From JAATGI01 sp050729815 (GTDB lineage: Bacteria; Pseudomonadota; Alphaproteobacteria; ATCC43930; CGMCC-115725), in the NCBI GenBank assembly GCA_050729815.1, contig JBOHLV010000224.1, positions 1-64,000 of the forward strand: a stretch of 64,000 nucleotides of DNA, in the 5' to 3' direction. Made by a program: the position numbers and the translations under genes. A model generated the notes under the pieces. That model saw nothing but the letters and a program-made list of their open reading frames with translations. It did no database searches and was not told where the DNA came from. The number at the start of each line of letters is the position of its first letter. Within the stretch, counting starts at the first letter, position 1. Shown piece by piece: positions 25,611 through 34,043 of this stretch.

Positions 25611-27221
25611 ATGACCATGGCCCGCGAACGGCTCTATCTCTTCGACACGACCTTGCGCGACGGGGCGCAGACCCAGGGCGTCGATTTCGGCGTCCATGAC
25701 AAGCACCAGATCGCGGCGGCGCTCGACGCGCTCGGCATCGATTATGTCGAGGGCGGCTGGCCCGGCGCCAACCCGACCGATACCGCCTTCTTCGCCGAAC
25801 CGCCGACGCTCGCCCATGCCAAATTCATCGCCTTCGGCATGACCAAGCGCCAGGGCCGCAGCGCCGCCAACGATCCTGGGCTTGCCGCGGTCTTGGGCGC
25901 GAAAACCGACGGCACCTGCCTCGTCGGAAAGAGCTCGGATTTCCATGTCACCCTCGCGCTTGGCATTTCGCTCGAGGAGAATCTCGCCCTCATCGCGGAA
26001 TCGATCGGCGCGGCGGCGGCGCGCGGCGGCGAGGCGCTGTTTGATGCCGAGCATTTCTTCGACGGCTATAAGGCGAACCCCGATTACGCCCTCGCCTGCG
26101 TCAAGGCGGCGCACCAGGCCGGCGCCCGCTGGGTGGTCTTGTGCGACACGAATGGCGGGACCCTGCCCCATGAGGTCGAGCGCATCGTCACCGCCGTTGC
26201 GAAGGAAATCCCCGGCGACCATCTCGGCATTCATGCCCATAACGATACCGAGAACGCAGTCGCCAACTCGCTGGCCGCGATCCGCGCCGGCGCGCGCCAA
26301 ATCCAGGGCACGCTGAACGGTTTGGGTGAGCGTTGCGGCAATGCCAATCTCGTCTCGCTGATCCCGAGCCTCATCTTGAAGAGCGAATTCGCCGAGCGGT
26401 TCGAGACCGGCATCGCCTCCGAGAATTTGCACACCCTCACCCACATCTCGCGGCTTCTCGACGAATTGCTGAACCGCGCGCCCGATCGCCATGCCGCCTA
26501 TGTCGGCGACGCCGCTTTTGCCCATAAGGGCGGCTTGCACGTCTCGGCGGTGGAGAAGGATCCGCGCACCTATGAGCATGTCCCGCCCGAGACCGTCGGC
26601 AACCAGCGCCACATCCTGGTTTCGGACCAGGCCGGCCGCGCCAACATCCTGTCGCGCCTCGAGGATGCCGGGATTGAGATCGCGTCCGACCATCCGAAGC
26701 TCGGCCTTCTCCTCAATGAGGTGAAGGAGCGCGAGTTCGCGGGCTATGCCTATGACGGCGCCGAGGCGAGCTTCGAGCTTTTGGCGCGGCGCATGATCGC
26801 CTCCGTGCCCGAATATTTCCGGGTACAGCGCTTTCGCGTCACCGACGAGCGACGCTGGAACGCGGTCGGCGAACTCGTCACCGTGTCGGAGGCGATCGTC
26901 AGCGGCATCGTCGCCGAGCATCATTTCATCGAGGTCGCGGAAAGCCGCGACGGCCCGGTCGACGCCCTCAACACCGCGCTGAGGAAGGCGCTGATCCCCG
27001 CCTATCCCGAACTCGCCGAGATGAAGCTCACCGATTACAAGGTCCGCATCCTGACCCCGCAGGAAGGCACCAAGGCGGTGACGCGCGTCATGATCGAGAC
27101 GGCCGACAAGGAAACGAGCTGGTCGACGGTCGGGGTCTCGGCCGACATCATCAACGCCTCCTACAACGCCCTCCACGACGGCATCACCTATCGGCTGTGG
27201 CGCTCGGGCCGGCGGGGATAG
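25611..27221 (+). CDS. cimA: Citramalate synthase
   Basis: A 536-residue member of the isopropylmalate/homocitrate synthase family. DTTLRDGAQTQGVDF (residues 12-26) carries the catalytic Arg and metal-binding Asp; HAHNDTENAVANSLAAIRAG gives the two His metal ligands; GNANLVSLIPSL and a C-terminal LeuA dimer-type regulatory domain (from about residue 400) follow. The pattern QTQGVDF and the length point to CimA, which condenses acetyl-CoA and pyruvate for isoleucine synthesis, rather than LeuA. The ATG at 25611 follows aggaagcag. The RNA methyltransferase gene starts 6 bases after its stop. Confidence 0.9.
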   Translation: MTMARERLYLFDTTLRDGAQTQGVDFGVHDKHQIAAALDALGIDYVEGGWPGANPTDTAFFAEPPTLAHAKFIAFGMTKRQGRSAANDPGLAAVLGAKTDGTCLVGKSSDFHVTLALGISLEENLALIAESIGAAAARGGEALFDAEHFFDGYKANPDYALACVKAAHQAGARWVVLCDTNGGTLPHEVERIVTAVAKEIPGDHLGIHAHNDTENAVANSLAAIRAGARQIQGTLNGLGERCGNANLVSLIPSLILKSEFAERFETGIASENLHTLTHISRLLDELLNRAPDRHAAYVGDAAFAHKGGLHVSAVEKDPRTYEHVPPETVGNQRHILVSDQAGRANILSRLEDAGIEIASDHPKLGLLLNEVKEREFAGYAYDGAEASFELLARRMIASVPEYFRVQRFRVTDERRWNAVGELVTVSEAIVSGIVAEHHFIEVAESRDGPVDALNTALRKALIPAYPELAEMKLTDYKVRILTPQEGTKAVTRVMIETADKETSWSTVGVSADIINASYNALHDGITYRLWRSGRRG

Positions 27222-27227
27222 CGGCGC

Positions 27228-28001
27228 ATGGCGGGCACCGATCACCGCCGCGCGGCATCAGGCGGCGGGCCGGCCATCATCCTGGTCGAACCGCAACTGG
27301 GCGAGAATATCGGCACCGCCGCGCGGGCCATGTTCAATTGTGGCCTTGACGATCTGCGTCTGGTGCGGCCGCGCGACGGCTGGCCCAGCCAAAAGGCGGT
27401 CGCGGCGGCGAGCGGCGCCGATCCCGTGCTCGACGGGGCCCGGCTTTATGATCGGGTCGAGGCGGCGATCGCCGACCTCACCCATGTCTATGTCACGACG
27501 GCGCGCGAGCGCTATATGGTGAAGCGGGTGATGACGCCGCGTGCCGCCGCAGAGGAAATGCACGGATTCATGACCGCGGGCGAGGCTTGCGGCATCGTCT
27601 TCGGGCCGGAGCGCACCGGTCTCGTCAATGACGACATCGCCTTGGGCGACCGCGTCATTCGGGTGCCGCTCAACCCGGCTTTTTCCTCGCTCAATCTCGC
27701 CCAGGCGGTGCTGATCGTCGGTTATGAATGGTTCGAGGCCGGCGATTCGACTCCACCGACCGAACTCGTCGACGGCCATTCCCGGCCCGCCACCAAGGCG
27801 GAGCTTCAGCGCTTCTTCGACCATTTCGAGGAGGCGCTCGACGACAGCGGGTTCCTACGCACCGCCGACAAGCGCCCCGGCATGGTGCGGAATCTCCGCA
27901 ACCTATTCCAGCGCGCCGAGCCGACCGAGCAGGAATTGCGGACCCTCCACGGCGTGGTGACGGCGTTCCTCGGCGCCCGCCAGAAACGGGGGGCGCGTTG
28001 A
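27228..28001 (+). CDS. TrmJ-like tRNA/rRNA 2'-O-methyltransferase (SPOUT)
   Basis: A 257-residue trefoil-knot methyltransferase. Motif 1 is NIGTAARAMFNCGLDDLRLV (about residues 22-41), motif 2 is GIVFGPERTGLVNDD and motif 3 is IRVPLNPAFSSLNLAQAV, all of which form the AdoMet knot. A C-terminal helical extension (FFDHFEEALDDSGF...LRNLFQRAEPTEQEL) is typical of TrmJ, which methylates position 32 of several tRNAs. It is co-transcribed with cimA; the rpsD promoter begins over its stop codon. Confidence 0.88.
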   Translation: MAGTDHRRAASGGGPAIILVEPQLGENIGTAARAMFNCGLDDLRLVRPRDGWPSQKAVAAASGADPVLDGARLYDRVEAAIADLTHVYVTTARERYMVKRVMTPRAAAEEMHGFMTAGEACGIVFGPERTGLVNDDIALGDRVIRVPLNPAFSSLNLAQAVLIVGYEWFEAGDSTPPTELVDGHSRPATKAELQRFFDHFEEALDDSGFLRTADKRPGMVRNLRNLFQRAEPTEQELRTLHGVVTAFLGARQKRGAR

Positions 28002-28025
28002 CACGGGCGCGATCGCGGCTATATT
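27998..28025 (+). promoter_or_regulatory. Strong sigma70-type promoter for rpsD
   Basis: TTGACA (27998-28003) and TATATT (28020-28025) are separated by 16 bases. The -35 box overlaps the stop codon of the methyltransferase gene. Transcription would begin near 28032, giving a leader of about 90 bases before rpsD. Confidence 0.7.
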
Positions 28026-28102
28026 CGCCGCCTTCCCGAGAAAGTGGGCAGCGATGCCCCGTCCCCCCAGCCTTCGGGGTGTGGCCTATCGGGTCAACAA
28101 CA

Positions 28103-28119
28103 AATTCGGAAACCGAATT
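28103..28119 (+). promoter_or_regulatory. Hairpin covering the rpsD ribosome-binding region
   Basis: A perfect inverted repeat AATTCGG-aaa-CCGAATT ends 3 bases before the rpsD ATG. The only purine-rich Shine-Dalgarno-like bases (cgga) are inside the stem. Further upstream a cccc...gggg stem around 28058-28079 is also possible. This looks like a leader able to control S4 translation. Confidence 0.55.
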
Positions 28120-28122
28120 ATC

Positions 28123-28737
28123 ATGAGCAAGCGCACGGAAGCGAAGTACAAGATCGATCGCCGTCTCGGCGTCAATCTCTGGGGCCGAAGCAAGAGCCCC
28201 GTCAACAAGCGGGAATATGGCCCCGGACAGCACGGCCAGCGGCGCAAGAAGCCGTCGGACTTCGGCACCCAGCTCATGGCGAAGCAGAAGCTCAAAGGCT
28301 ATTACGGCAATATCGGCGAGCGTCAGTTCCGCCGCCTCTATGACGAGGCGATGCGGCGCCGCGGCGACAATGGCGAAAATCTGATCGAGCTCCTGGAGCG
28401 GCGGCTCGACACGACGGTCTATCGCCTGAAATTCGCGCCGACCGTGTTCGCGGCGCGCCAGATCGTCAATCACGGCCATGTCAGGGTGAACGGCCGGCGG
28501 CTCAATATCGGCTCCGCCACGCTTCGGGATGGTGACGAGATCGAGATCAAGGACAAGAGCAAGACCATGGCGCTGGTCTTGGAGGCGGCGCAATCGCACG
28601 ACCGCGACGTGCCTGACTATCTCCAGGTCGATCATGGCGCGATGAAGGGAATGTTCGTCCGCGCGCCAAAGCTCGCCGACGTACCCTATCCCGTGCGCAT
28701 GGAACCCAATCTCGTCATCGAGTTCTATTCGCGGTAA
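28123..28737 (+). CDS. rpsD: 30S ribosomal protein S4
   Basis: A 204-residue S4. The start MSKRTEAKYKIDRRLGVNLW matches the family; the globular N-terminal domain is followed by the S4 RNA-binding domain (about residues 94-155, RLDTTVYRLKFAPTVFAARQ and VNHGHVRVNG) and the terminal VPYPVRMEPNLVIEFYSR. S4 binds 16S rRNA early in assembly and represses its own operon in several bacteria. Alphaproteobacterial rpsD is often outside the alpha operon, as here. The zinc-binding cysteines of some S4 proteins are absent. Confidence 0.98.
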   Translation: MSKRTEAKYKIDRRLGVNLWGRSKSPVNKREYGPGQHGQRRKKPSDFGTQLMAKQKLKGYYGNIGERQFRRLYDEAMRRRGDNGENLIELLERRLDTTVYRLKFAPTVFAARQIVNHGHVRVNGRRLNIGSATLRDGDEIEIKDKSKTMALVLEAAQSHDRDVPDYLQVDHGAMKGMFVRAPKLADVPYPVRMEPNLVIEFYSR

Positions 28738-28948
28738 GCGCGGCGGCCATCTTCGTCCAATTCATCGATCGGGGCGCTGGGCTTCCGCAGCGGAACCCCA
28801 CCCGCTTCTGGCGCAGGCCCGAATTAGCTGGACGCGTGGTGATATATTAGCCATGATTTTTTATCGCCCAATGGGCGACTGAGAGATTAGCAATCCCACA
28901 ATCAAGGGACGGCACGCGCTCCCCGCGTATGACGGAGGAGAGGTAGTG

Positions 28949-29329
28949 ATGCCAGCACGCATTGTCGTGGTCCACGACGATCCCGATTTTGTCGAAACCG
29001 TCCGGACGTCGCTTCAGTTGGAGAATTACGACGTCATCGCGTTCACGGATACGCTCGCCGCCCTCAAGGCATTGGAAGCGGCCCGACTGACCGACATTCT
29101 GATCACCGGCACCCGGTTTCCAGCGGGCACGCCCAATGGCGTGTCGTTGGCGTTGATGGCCCGGTATAAGCGTCCAAACGTCAAGATTCTGGTTGCCGCG
29201 GCTCCCGAGCATCAGGAGCATGCCGACGGTATCGGTGAAATCCTGCCCTATCCCGTCGATATCCCCTACCTTCTGACGATTGTCCGGGGATTGATCGGCA
29301 ACGGTTGTCTTCTTCCGAAGGTCTCTTGA
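28949..29329 (+). CDS. Receiver-like protein lacking the phosphoacceptor aspartate
   Basis: A 126-residue stand-alone response-regulator fold: RIVVVHDDPDFVETVRTSLQ gives strand 1 and the acidic pair, and VLITGTRFP-type strand 3 (DILITGTRFPAGTPNGVSLA) is followed by VKILVAAAPE and a final helix. In normal receivers an Asp lies four residues before the conserved Pro; here that position is Gly (T-G-T-R-F-P). The acidic pair near residue 10 is kept. It is therefore probably a phosphorylation-independent pseudo-receiver acting by protein contact. ATG at 28949 or GTG at 28946 follow the strong ribosome site ggaggagaggt. No kinase or output gene is adjacent. Confidence 0.7.
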   Translation: MPARIVVVHDDPDFVETVRTSLQLENYDVIAFTDTLAALKALEAARLTDILITGTRFPAGTPNGVSLALMARYKRPNVKILVAAAPEHQEHADGIGEILPYPVDIPYLLTIVRGLIGNGCLLPKVS

Positions 29330-29426
29330 CAAACGAACGTATTTCGCGTATTTCCTTGCTTGGCGCCTACCGAGGCAGCAAAGCGAGGAAGTAGATACGC
29401 GAGAAAGTTAATTTTGCCGAACGAAC

Positions 29427-29462
29427 CCAATTTCGGCGGATAGGCCAATTTCGACGGATAGG
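29427..29462 (+). repeat. 18-bp tandem direct repeat upstream of guaB
   Basis: Two adjacent copies of ccaatttcg[g/a]cggatagg differ at one base. They lie in the 250-base, lower-GC gap before guaB. Confidence 0.7.
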
Positions 29463-29514
29463 ACAGGGCTTGGCAGGACCGTCGAGTCGGCCCAATTTAT
29501 GCCTACACGCGCCC

Positions 29515-29542
29515 TTCACATTTCCTTTATGTTGTGTATAAA
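29515..29542 (+). promoter_or_regulatory. Putative guaB promoter
   Basis: TTCACA (29515-29520) and TATAAA (29537-29542) are 16 bases apart, about 40 bases before the guaB start codon. The -10 is preceded by tgtg, giving an extended-10-like TGnnTATAAA-type context. Confidence 0.45.
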
Positions 29543-29583
29543 GGGTCGCCAACCCTCAACATATTGAGCGGAAGGCTCATCAT

Positions 29584-31044
29584 ATGGAACTCCGTCAGGC
29601 TTTCACCTTCGACGACGTTCTCCTCATACCCGCCGCTTCGGGCGTGCTTCCGACCGAAACAGACACCCGAACGCGCCTCACCCGCGAGATCAGCCTCGGC
29701 ATTCCCCTCATCTCGGCCGCGATGGACACAGTGACCGAATCGGCACTCGCCATCGCCATGGCACAGGCCGGTGGGCTTGGCGTCATCCATCGCAACATGC
29801 CGATCGCCGAACAGGCCGACGAGGTCCGCAAGGTGAAGAAGTTCGAGGCGGGCCTGGTGGTGAACCCGGTCACCATCCATCCCGACGAGACCCTTGCCGA
29901 TGCACTGAAGCTGATGGCCGACAACCGCATTTCCGGCATCCCGGTGGTGGAGCGGGGCAGCGGCCGGCTGGTCGGCATCGTCACCAATCGCGACGTGCGC
30001 TTCGCCACCGAACCGACCCAGCCGATCGCCGAATTGATGACCCGCGATGTCATCACCTCGCGCGAGAATGTCCGCCGCGAGGAGGCGAAACGCCTCTTGC
30101 ATCAGCACCGCATCGAGAAATTGCTGGTGGTCGATGGTGCCTATCGCTGCGTCGGCCTTATCACCGTGAAGGACATCGAGAAGGCGGAGAAATTTCCGAA
30201 CGCGACCAAGGACGAGCATGGGCGCCTGCGCGCCGGCGCCGCTACCGGTACTGGCGCCGATGGCATCGCCCGGGCCGAGGCGCTGTTCGATGCCGGGGTT
30301 GACGTGCTGGTGGTCGATACCGCGCATGGCCATTCCGAAAAGGTGCTGGCGACGATCGAGCGCATTCGCCGCCTCTCGAATTATACCCAGATCCTTGCCG
30401 GCAATATCGCGACCGCGGAGGGCGCCGAGGCCTTGATCGCGGCCGGCGCCGATGCCGTCAAGGTCGGCATTGGCCCCGGCTCCATCTGCACCACGCGGAT
30501 CGTCGCCGGCGTCGGCGTGCCGCAATTGACGGCGGTGCTCGATGCTGTTTCCGCGGCACGCAAGCGCGAGGTGCCGGTGATCGCCGATGGCGGCATTAAA
30601 TTTTCTGGCGATCTTGCGAAGGCGATCGCGGCCGGCGCTGATTGCGCGATGATCGGCTCGCTGTTCGCCGGCACCGACGAGAGCCCGGGCGAGGTCTATC
30701 TCTATCAAGGTCGCTCCTACAAATCCTATCGCGGCATGGGTTCGGTCGGCGCGATGGCGCGCGGCTCCGCCGACCGCTATTTCCAGGAGGAGGTGTCCTC
30801 GACGCTGAAGCTGGTGCCGGAAGGGGTCGAGGGCCGCGTGCCGCACAAGGGCCCGGTCGGCAACGTCATCCATCAACTCGTCGGCGGCCTCAAGGCCGCG
30901 ATGGGCTATACCGGCAACCGCACCATCGCCGAGATGCAATCGAAATGCCGCTTCGTCCAGGTGACGGCGGCGGGCTTCCGCGAAAGCCACGTCCACGACA
31001 TCGCCGTGACCCGCGAGGCACCGAACTATCCGCAGGGGGCATAG
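29584..31044 (+). CDS. guaB: IMP dehydrogenase
   Basis: A 486-residue enzyme oxidising IMP to XMP, the committed step of GMP synthesis. The barrel carries FDDVLLIPAASGVLP at the start, a Bateman module with two CBS domains inserted at about residues 93-205, the catalytic loop GIGPGSICTTRIVAGVG with Cys302, and the flap YRGMGSVGAMARGSADRYFQ. The length is normal. The ATG follows gcggaaggctcatcat. It appears to be transcribed alone, with its own promoter. Confidence 0.97.
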   Translation: MELRQAFTFDDVLLIPAASGVLPTETDTRTRLTREISLGIPLISAAMDTVTESALAIAMAQAGGLGVIHRNMPIAEQADEVRKVKKFEAGLVVNPVTIHPDETLADALKLMADNRISGIPVVERGSGRLVGIVTNRDVRFATEPTQPIAELMTRDVITSRENVRREEAKRLLHQHRIEKLLVVDGAYRCVGLITVKDIEKAEKFPNATKDEHGRLRAGAATGTGADGIARAEALFDAGVDVLVVDTAHGHSEKVLATIERIRRLSNYTQILAGNIATAEGAEALIAAGADAVKVGIGPGSICTTRIVAGVGVPQLTAVLDAVSAARKREVPVIADGGIKFSGDLAKAIAAGADCAMIGSLFAGTDESPGEVYLYQGRSYKSYRGMGSVGAMARGSADRYFQEEVSSTLKLVPEGVEGRVPHKGPVGNVIHQLVGGLKAAMGYTGNRTIAEMQSKCRFVQVTAAGFRESHVHDIAVTREAPNYPQGA

Positions 31045-31125
31045 TTCGCTAAATTGTGTTTCGGCCCGGCCGCGATGCACGGCGGCAAGGCGCGTGATCG
31101 AAGCGTAAAAAATGAGGAGGGTACG

Positions 31126-32739
31126 ATGCGGCGGATCGTGAACCGGCGGGGGTTTGGCATCGGGATCGTGGCGGCTTTGAGTCTGGGCGCATTTGTCCTC
31201 TTTCCGCCGGGACGTGCATATGCCGCGAACATCGCACCCGCGGTCAAATGCTCCGGTCTTGTCGGGCTAACGATTCCGCGCTCCACCATGAAGATCACCA
31301 AGGCGGTGGAAGTTCCGAAGGCGCCGCCCAACACGGTCGAGATTACGCCGCCGCAGCCGACGAAAGTCGCGGTCGCGCTGCCGTCCCATTGCCTCGCCGA
31401 TGGCGTCATCGATGCGCGCGTCGGCGTCGGCGGCGTTCATTACGGCATCGGCTTCGCCATCGCCTTGCCAGATCATTGGAATGGCCGCTTTCTGTTTCAG
31501 GGCGGCGGTGGGCTGGATGGCACGATCTATCCGCCGCTCGGCGCGACCGCGGCGGGCAAGCGACCGGCGCTGGCGCGTGGCTTCGCCGTCGTCTCGACCG
31601 ATAGCGGGCATAAGGGCGCGGTGTTCAACCCCTCCTTCTTCGCCGATCAGGAGGCGACGCTCAATTTCGCCAATACATCCGTCGGCAAGGTCACGGAGGT
31701 CGCGAAGGCTATCATCGGTCATTATTACGGGCGGGCGCCTCAATATTCCTATTTCACCGGCTGCTCCACCGGCGGTCGCGAGGGCATGCTGGCGGCGGAG
31801 CGCTATCCCGAGCAATTCAACGGCATCGTGTCGGGCGATCCCGCGATGAATACCGGCCGCTCCAATCTCGGCCTCGCCTGGTTCAATTATCAGATGAGCC
31901 GGATCGCGCCAAAGGACGCCGCCGGCAATCCCGAGCCGAAAAAGGCCTTTTCGCCGAGCGATCGAAAGCTCGTCGTCAACGCCGTTCTGAAGGCGTGCGA
32001 CGCCAAGGACGGCCTCAAGGACGGCATGATCTTCAATCACCGGCAATGCCATTTCGATCCGGCGGTCCTCCAATGCAAGGGCGCCAAGAACGATAGCTGC
32101 CTATCGGCGAAGCAGGTGCACGCCTTGAAGGCGGCATTTGCCGGGCCGAGGGATTCTGCCGGCGAGCAGGTCTATCCGCCCTTTCCCTATAGTGCTGGCA
32201 TGGACGCCGCCTGGTTCATTCCCGGCATTCTGGCCAGCGCCGGTAACAGCCCGGTCAACCCCAAATTCATGACGTCGATCAATGTCAACCGCATGGAGGA
32301 TCGCGTCGATACTGATGGCGGCAATATGCTGACCAATACCTCGCGCTGGACCAATCTCACGACGTTCTTCGGTCGCGGCAGCAAGATCCTCTTCTATCAC
32401 GGCTGGAGCGATCCGTGGTTCTCGCCGCTCGACACGCTCGGCTATTACCAGCGCATGGCGAAGGCGTCGGGCGGCATGACCAAGGTGCGTGCGCATTCGA
32501 GCCGCATCTTTCTGGTGCCAGGCATGCTGCATTGCAGCGGCGGTCCCTCGCTCAACCATTTCGACCTGCTGACCGCCGTCGTGGATTGGGTCGAAAAAGA
32601 CAAGGCGCCGAAGAGCGTGGTTGCAACCGGCCATGCCTTTCCCGGGCGCAGCCGTCCGATTTGTGCCTGGCCCAATCATGCGCAGTACAAAGGCAAGGGC
32701 AATCCGAACGACGCCGCCAATTTCGTCTGCCAAGAATAA
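31126..32739 (+). CDS. Exported tannase/feruloyl-esterase family hydrolase
   Basis: A 537-residue secreted alpha/beta hydrolase. A Sec signal peptide (RR near the start, hydrophobic core, cleavage probably after AYA at 33) is followed by the tannase domain. The nucleophile sits in the family motif GCSTGGREG (Cys213-Ser214); YHGWSDPWFSP carries the acid and PGMLHCSGGP the His next to a Cys that usually bonds with the Cys of CSTGG. Such enzymes cut gallate or hydroxycinnamate esters, or terephthalate monoesters (MHETase). The ATG follows gaggagggtacg. A flavin-monooxygenase-like gene starts 21 bases later, suggesting a pathway for the released aromatic acid. Confidence 0.88.
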   Translation: MRRIVNRRGFGIGIVAALSLGAFVLFPPGRAYAANIAPAVKCSGLVGLTIPRSTMKITKAVEVPKAPPNTVEITPPQPTKVAVALPSHCLADGVIDARVGVGGVHYGIGFAIALPDHWNGRFLFQGGGGLDGTIYPPLGATAAGKRPALARGFAVVSTDSGHKGAVFNPSFFADQEATLNFANTSVGKVTEVAKAIIGHYYGRAPQYSYFTGCSTGGREGMLAAERYPEQFNGIVSGDPAMNTGRSNLGLAWFNYQMSRIAPKDAAGNPEPKKAFSPSDRKLVVNAVLKACDAKDGLKDGMIFNHRQCHFDPAVLQCKGAKNDSCLSAKQVHALKAAFAGPRDSAGEQVYPPFPYSAGMDAAWFIPGILASAGNSPVNPKFMTSINVNRMEDRVDTDGGNMLTNTSRWTNLTTFFGRGSKILFYHGWSDPWFSPLDTLGYYQRMAKASGGMTKVRAHSSRIFLVPGMLHCSGGPSLNHFDLLTAVVDWVEKDKAPKSVVATGHAFPGRSRPICAWPNHAQYKGKGNPNDAANFVCQE

Positions 32740-32760
32740 CGTCGCTAAAGGGAGGAACGC

Positions 32761-33951
32761 ATGAACCAGGACATTGCCGCGCTGCGCGAGGCGGCGGAGG
32801 GTCTCATCCCGCTGATCGAGGCCGAGGCCGACGCCGCGGAAAAGGCGCAGCATCAGAGCGACAAGGTGATCGCCGAATTACGGAAAGCGGGGCTTTATTC
32901 GATGCTGCTGCCGCGCGATCTTGGCGGTGGCGAGGTGCCCTTCGTCGAGGCGATGCGGATTATCGAACGGCTCGCCTGGGCCGATGGCTCGGCCGGCTGG
33001 TGCGCCATGGTGGCGGGCGTGATGGCGGCCTCGGCCGGCTCCTTCCTGCCCGCAGCCGGTGCCAAGACGATCTATGGCAAGGGGCCGGACGTGACCCTCG
33101 CTGGCAATGGCGTGCCGCGCGGCTATGCCCGCCGGGTCGAGGGCGGTTATCGCATCAAGGGCCATTGGGCCTATGGCAGCGGCATCACCCATGCCGAATG
33201 GGTGCATTCGGGCTGCTTCCTCACCGATGACAACGGCAAGCCGATGCTCGGCGCCGACGGCGCGCCGGAGATCGTGCTGATGCACCACCCCAAGGATACG
33301 ATCGAACTCAAGGGCAATTGGGACGTGCTGGGTCTGCGTGGCACCGGCAGCTTTGATTATGTTCAAAAGGGCGAGGACATCTTCGTGCCGGAAGCGGCGA
33401 CCTTCAGCTTCGATGCCGAGACGCCACAGCGCGGCGGCACGCAATATCAGATCGGCCTCGTCGGCTTCACCTCATGGGGCCACACGTCCTGGGCGCTTGG
33501 CGTCGGGCGGCGCGCGCTCGATGAGATCGCACGGCTCGCGCGGGAGCGCTCCGATGTCTTCGGCCTCCTCGCCGACAGCCCGACCTTCCGCAAGAGCTTC
33601 GCCGACGCCGAGGCCAAATATCGCGCGGCGCGCGCCTTCGTCTATGAAAGCTGGACCAGCATCGCCGACTCATCGGCCGGCAATGCGCCGCCGAGCCTTG
33701 AGCAGATCGCGCTCATCCGCCTCGCCATGCGCCACATTCACGACGTCCTCTCCGAGGTCACGACCATGGCGCATCGCTATTCGCGCGGCGTGTCGCTGCG
33801 CTCGGGCAAGCTGCAGCGCGCCTATCGCGATTTTCATTCCGGGACCCAGCATCTCCTCCTCGCCGACGAGATCGAACTCGAAGTGGCTCGAATCCTCCTC
33901 GGCACGGTGTCGGAAGGTGCGCACTGGACGATGTTCGGCGTGCGCCCCTGA
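32761..33951 (+). CDS. Flavin-dependent monooxygenase, acyl-CoA dehydrogenase fold
   Basis: A 396-residue relative of the proteins at 4976 and 58361. The start LREAAEGLIPLIEAEADAAE leads into the helical domain. YRIKGHWAYGSGITHAEWVH (about residues 130-149) is the flavin/substrate strand, GLRGTGSFDYV follows, and a helical C-terminal domain ends with YRDFHSGTQHLLLADEIEL. The pattern fits group D hydroxylases such as HsaA or HpaB that use reduced flavin from a separate reductase. It lies 21 bases after the tannase-like gene with aagggaggaacgc before the ATG, so it is probably in one operon. The substrate is unknown. Confidence 0.78.
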   Translation: MNQDIAALREAAEGLIPLIEAEADAAEKAQHQSDKVIAELRKAGLYSMLLPRDLGGGEVPFVEAMRIIERLAWADGSAGWCAMVAGVMAASAGSFLPAAGAKTIYGKGPDVTLAGNGVPRGYARRVEGGYRIKGHWAYGSGITHAEWVHSGCFLTDDNGKPMLGADGAPEIVLMHHPKDTIELKGNWDVLGLRGTGSFDYVQKGEDIFVPEAATFSFDAETPQRGGTQYQIGLVGFTSWGHTSWALGVGRRALDEIARLARERSDVFGLLADSPTFRKSFADAEAKYRAARAFVYESWTSIADSSAGNAPPSLEQIALIRLAMRHIHDVLSEVTTMAHRYSRGVSLRSGKLQRAYRDFHSGTQHLLLADEIELEVARILLGTVSEGAHWTMFGVRP

Positions 33952-34043
33952 TCGATATGGTTTGTCGCCATGCCGCCTCGACCCGCGACGCCTATGCCGG
34001 CAGACCAAGCGTGCCGTGGGACAGTGCCTATGGCTGACCCTCG

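Noticed and set aside
28864..28878. TCGCCCA-a-TGGGCGA hairpin next to a T-run as a terminator
   Set aside because: On the plus strand the T-run precedes the hairpin, and on the minus strand an A-run follows it, so it cannot be a rho-independent terminator in either direction.
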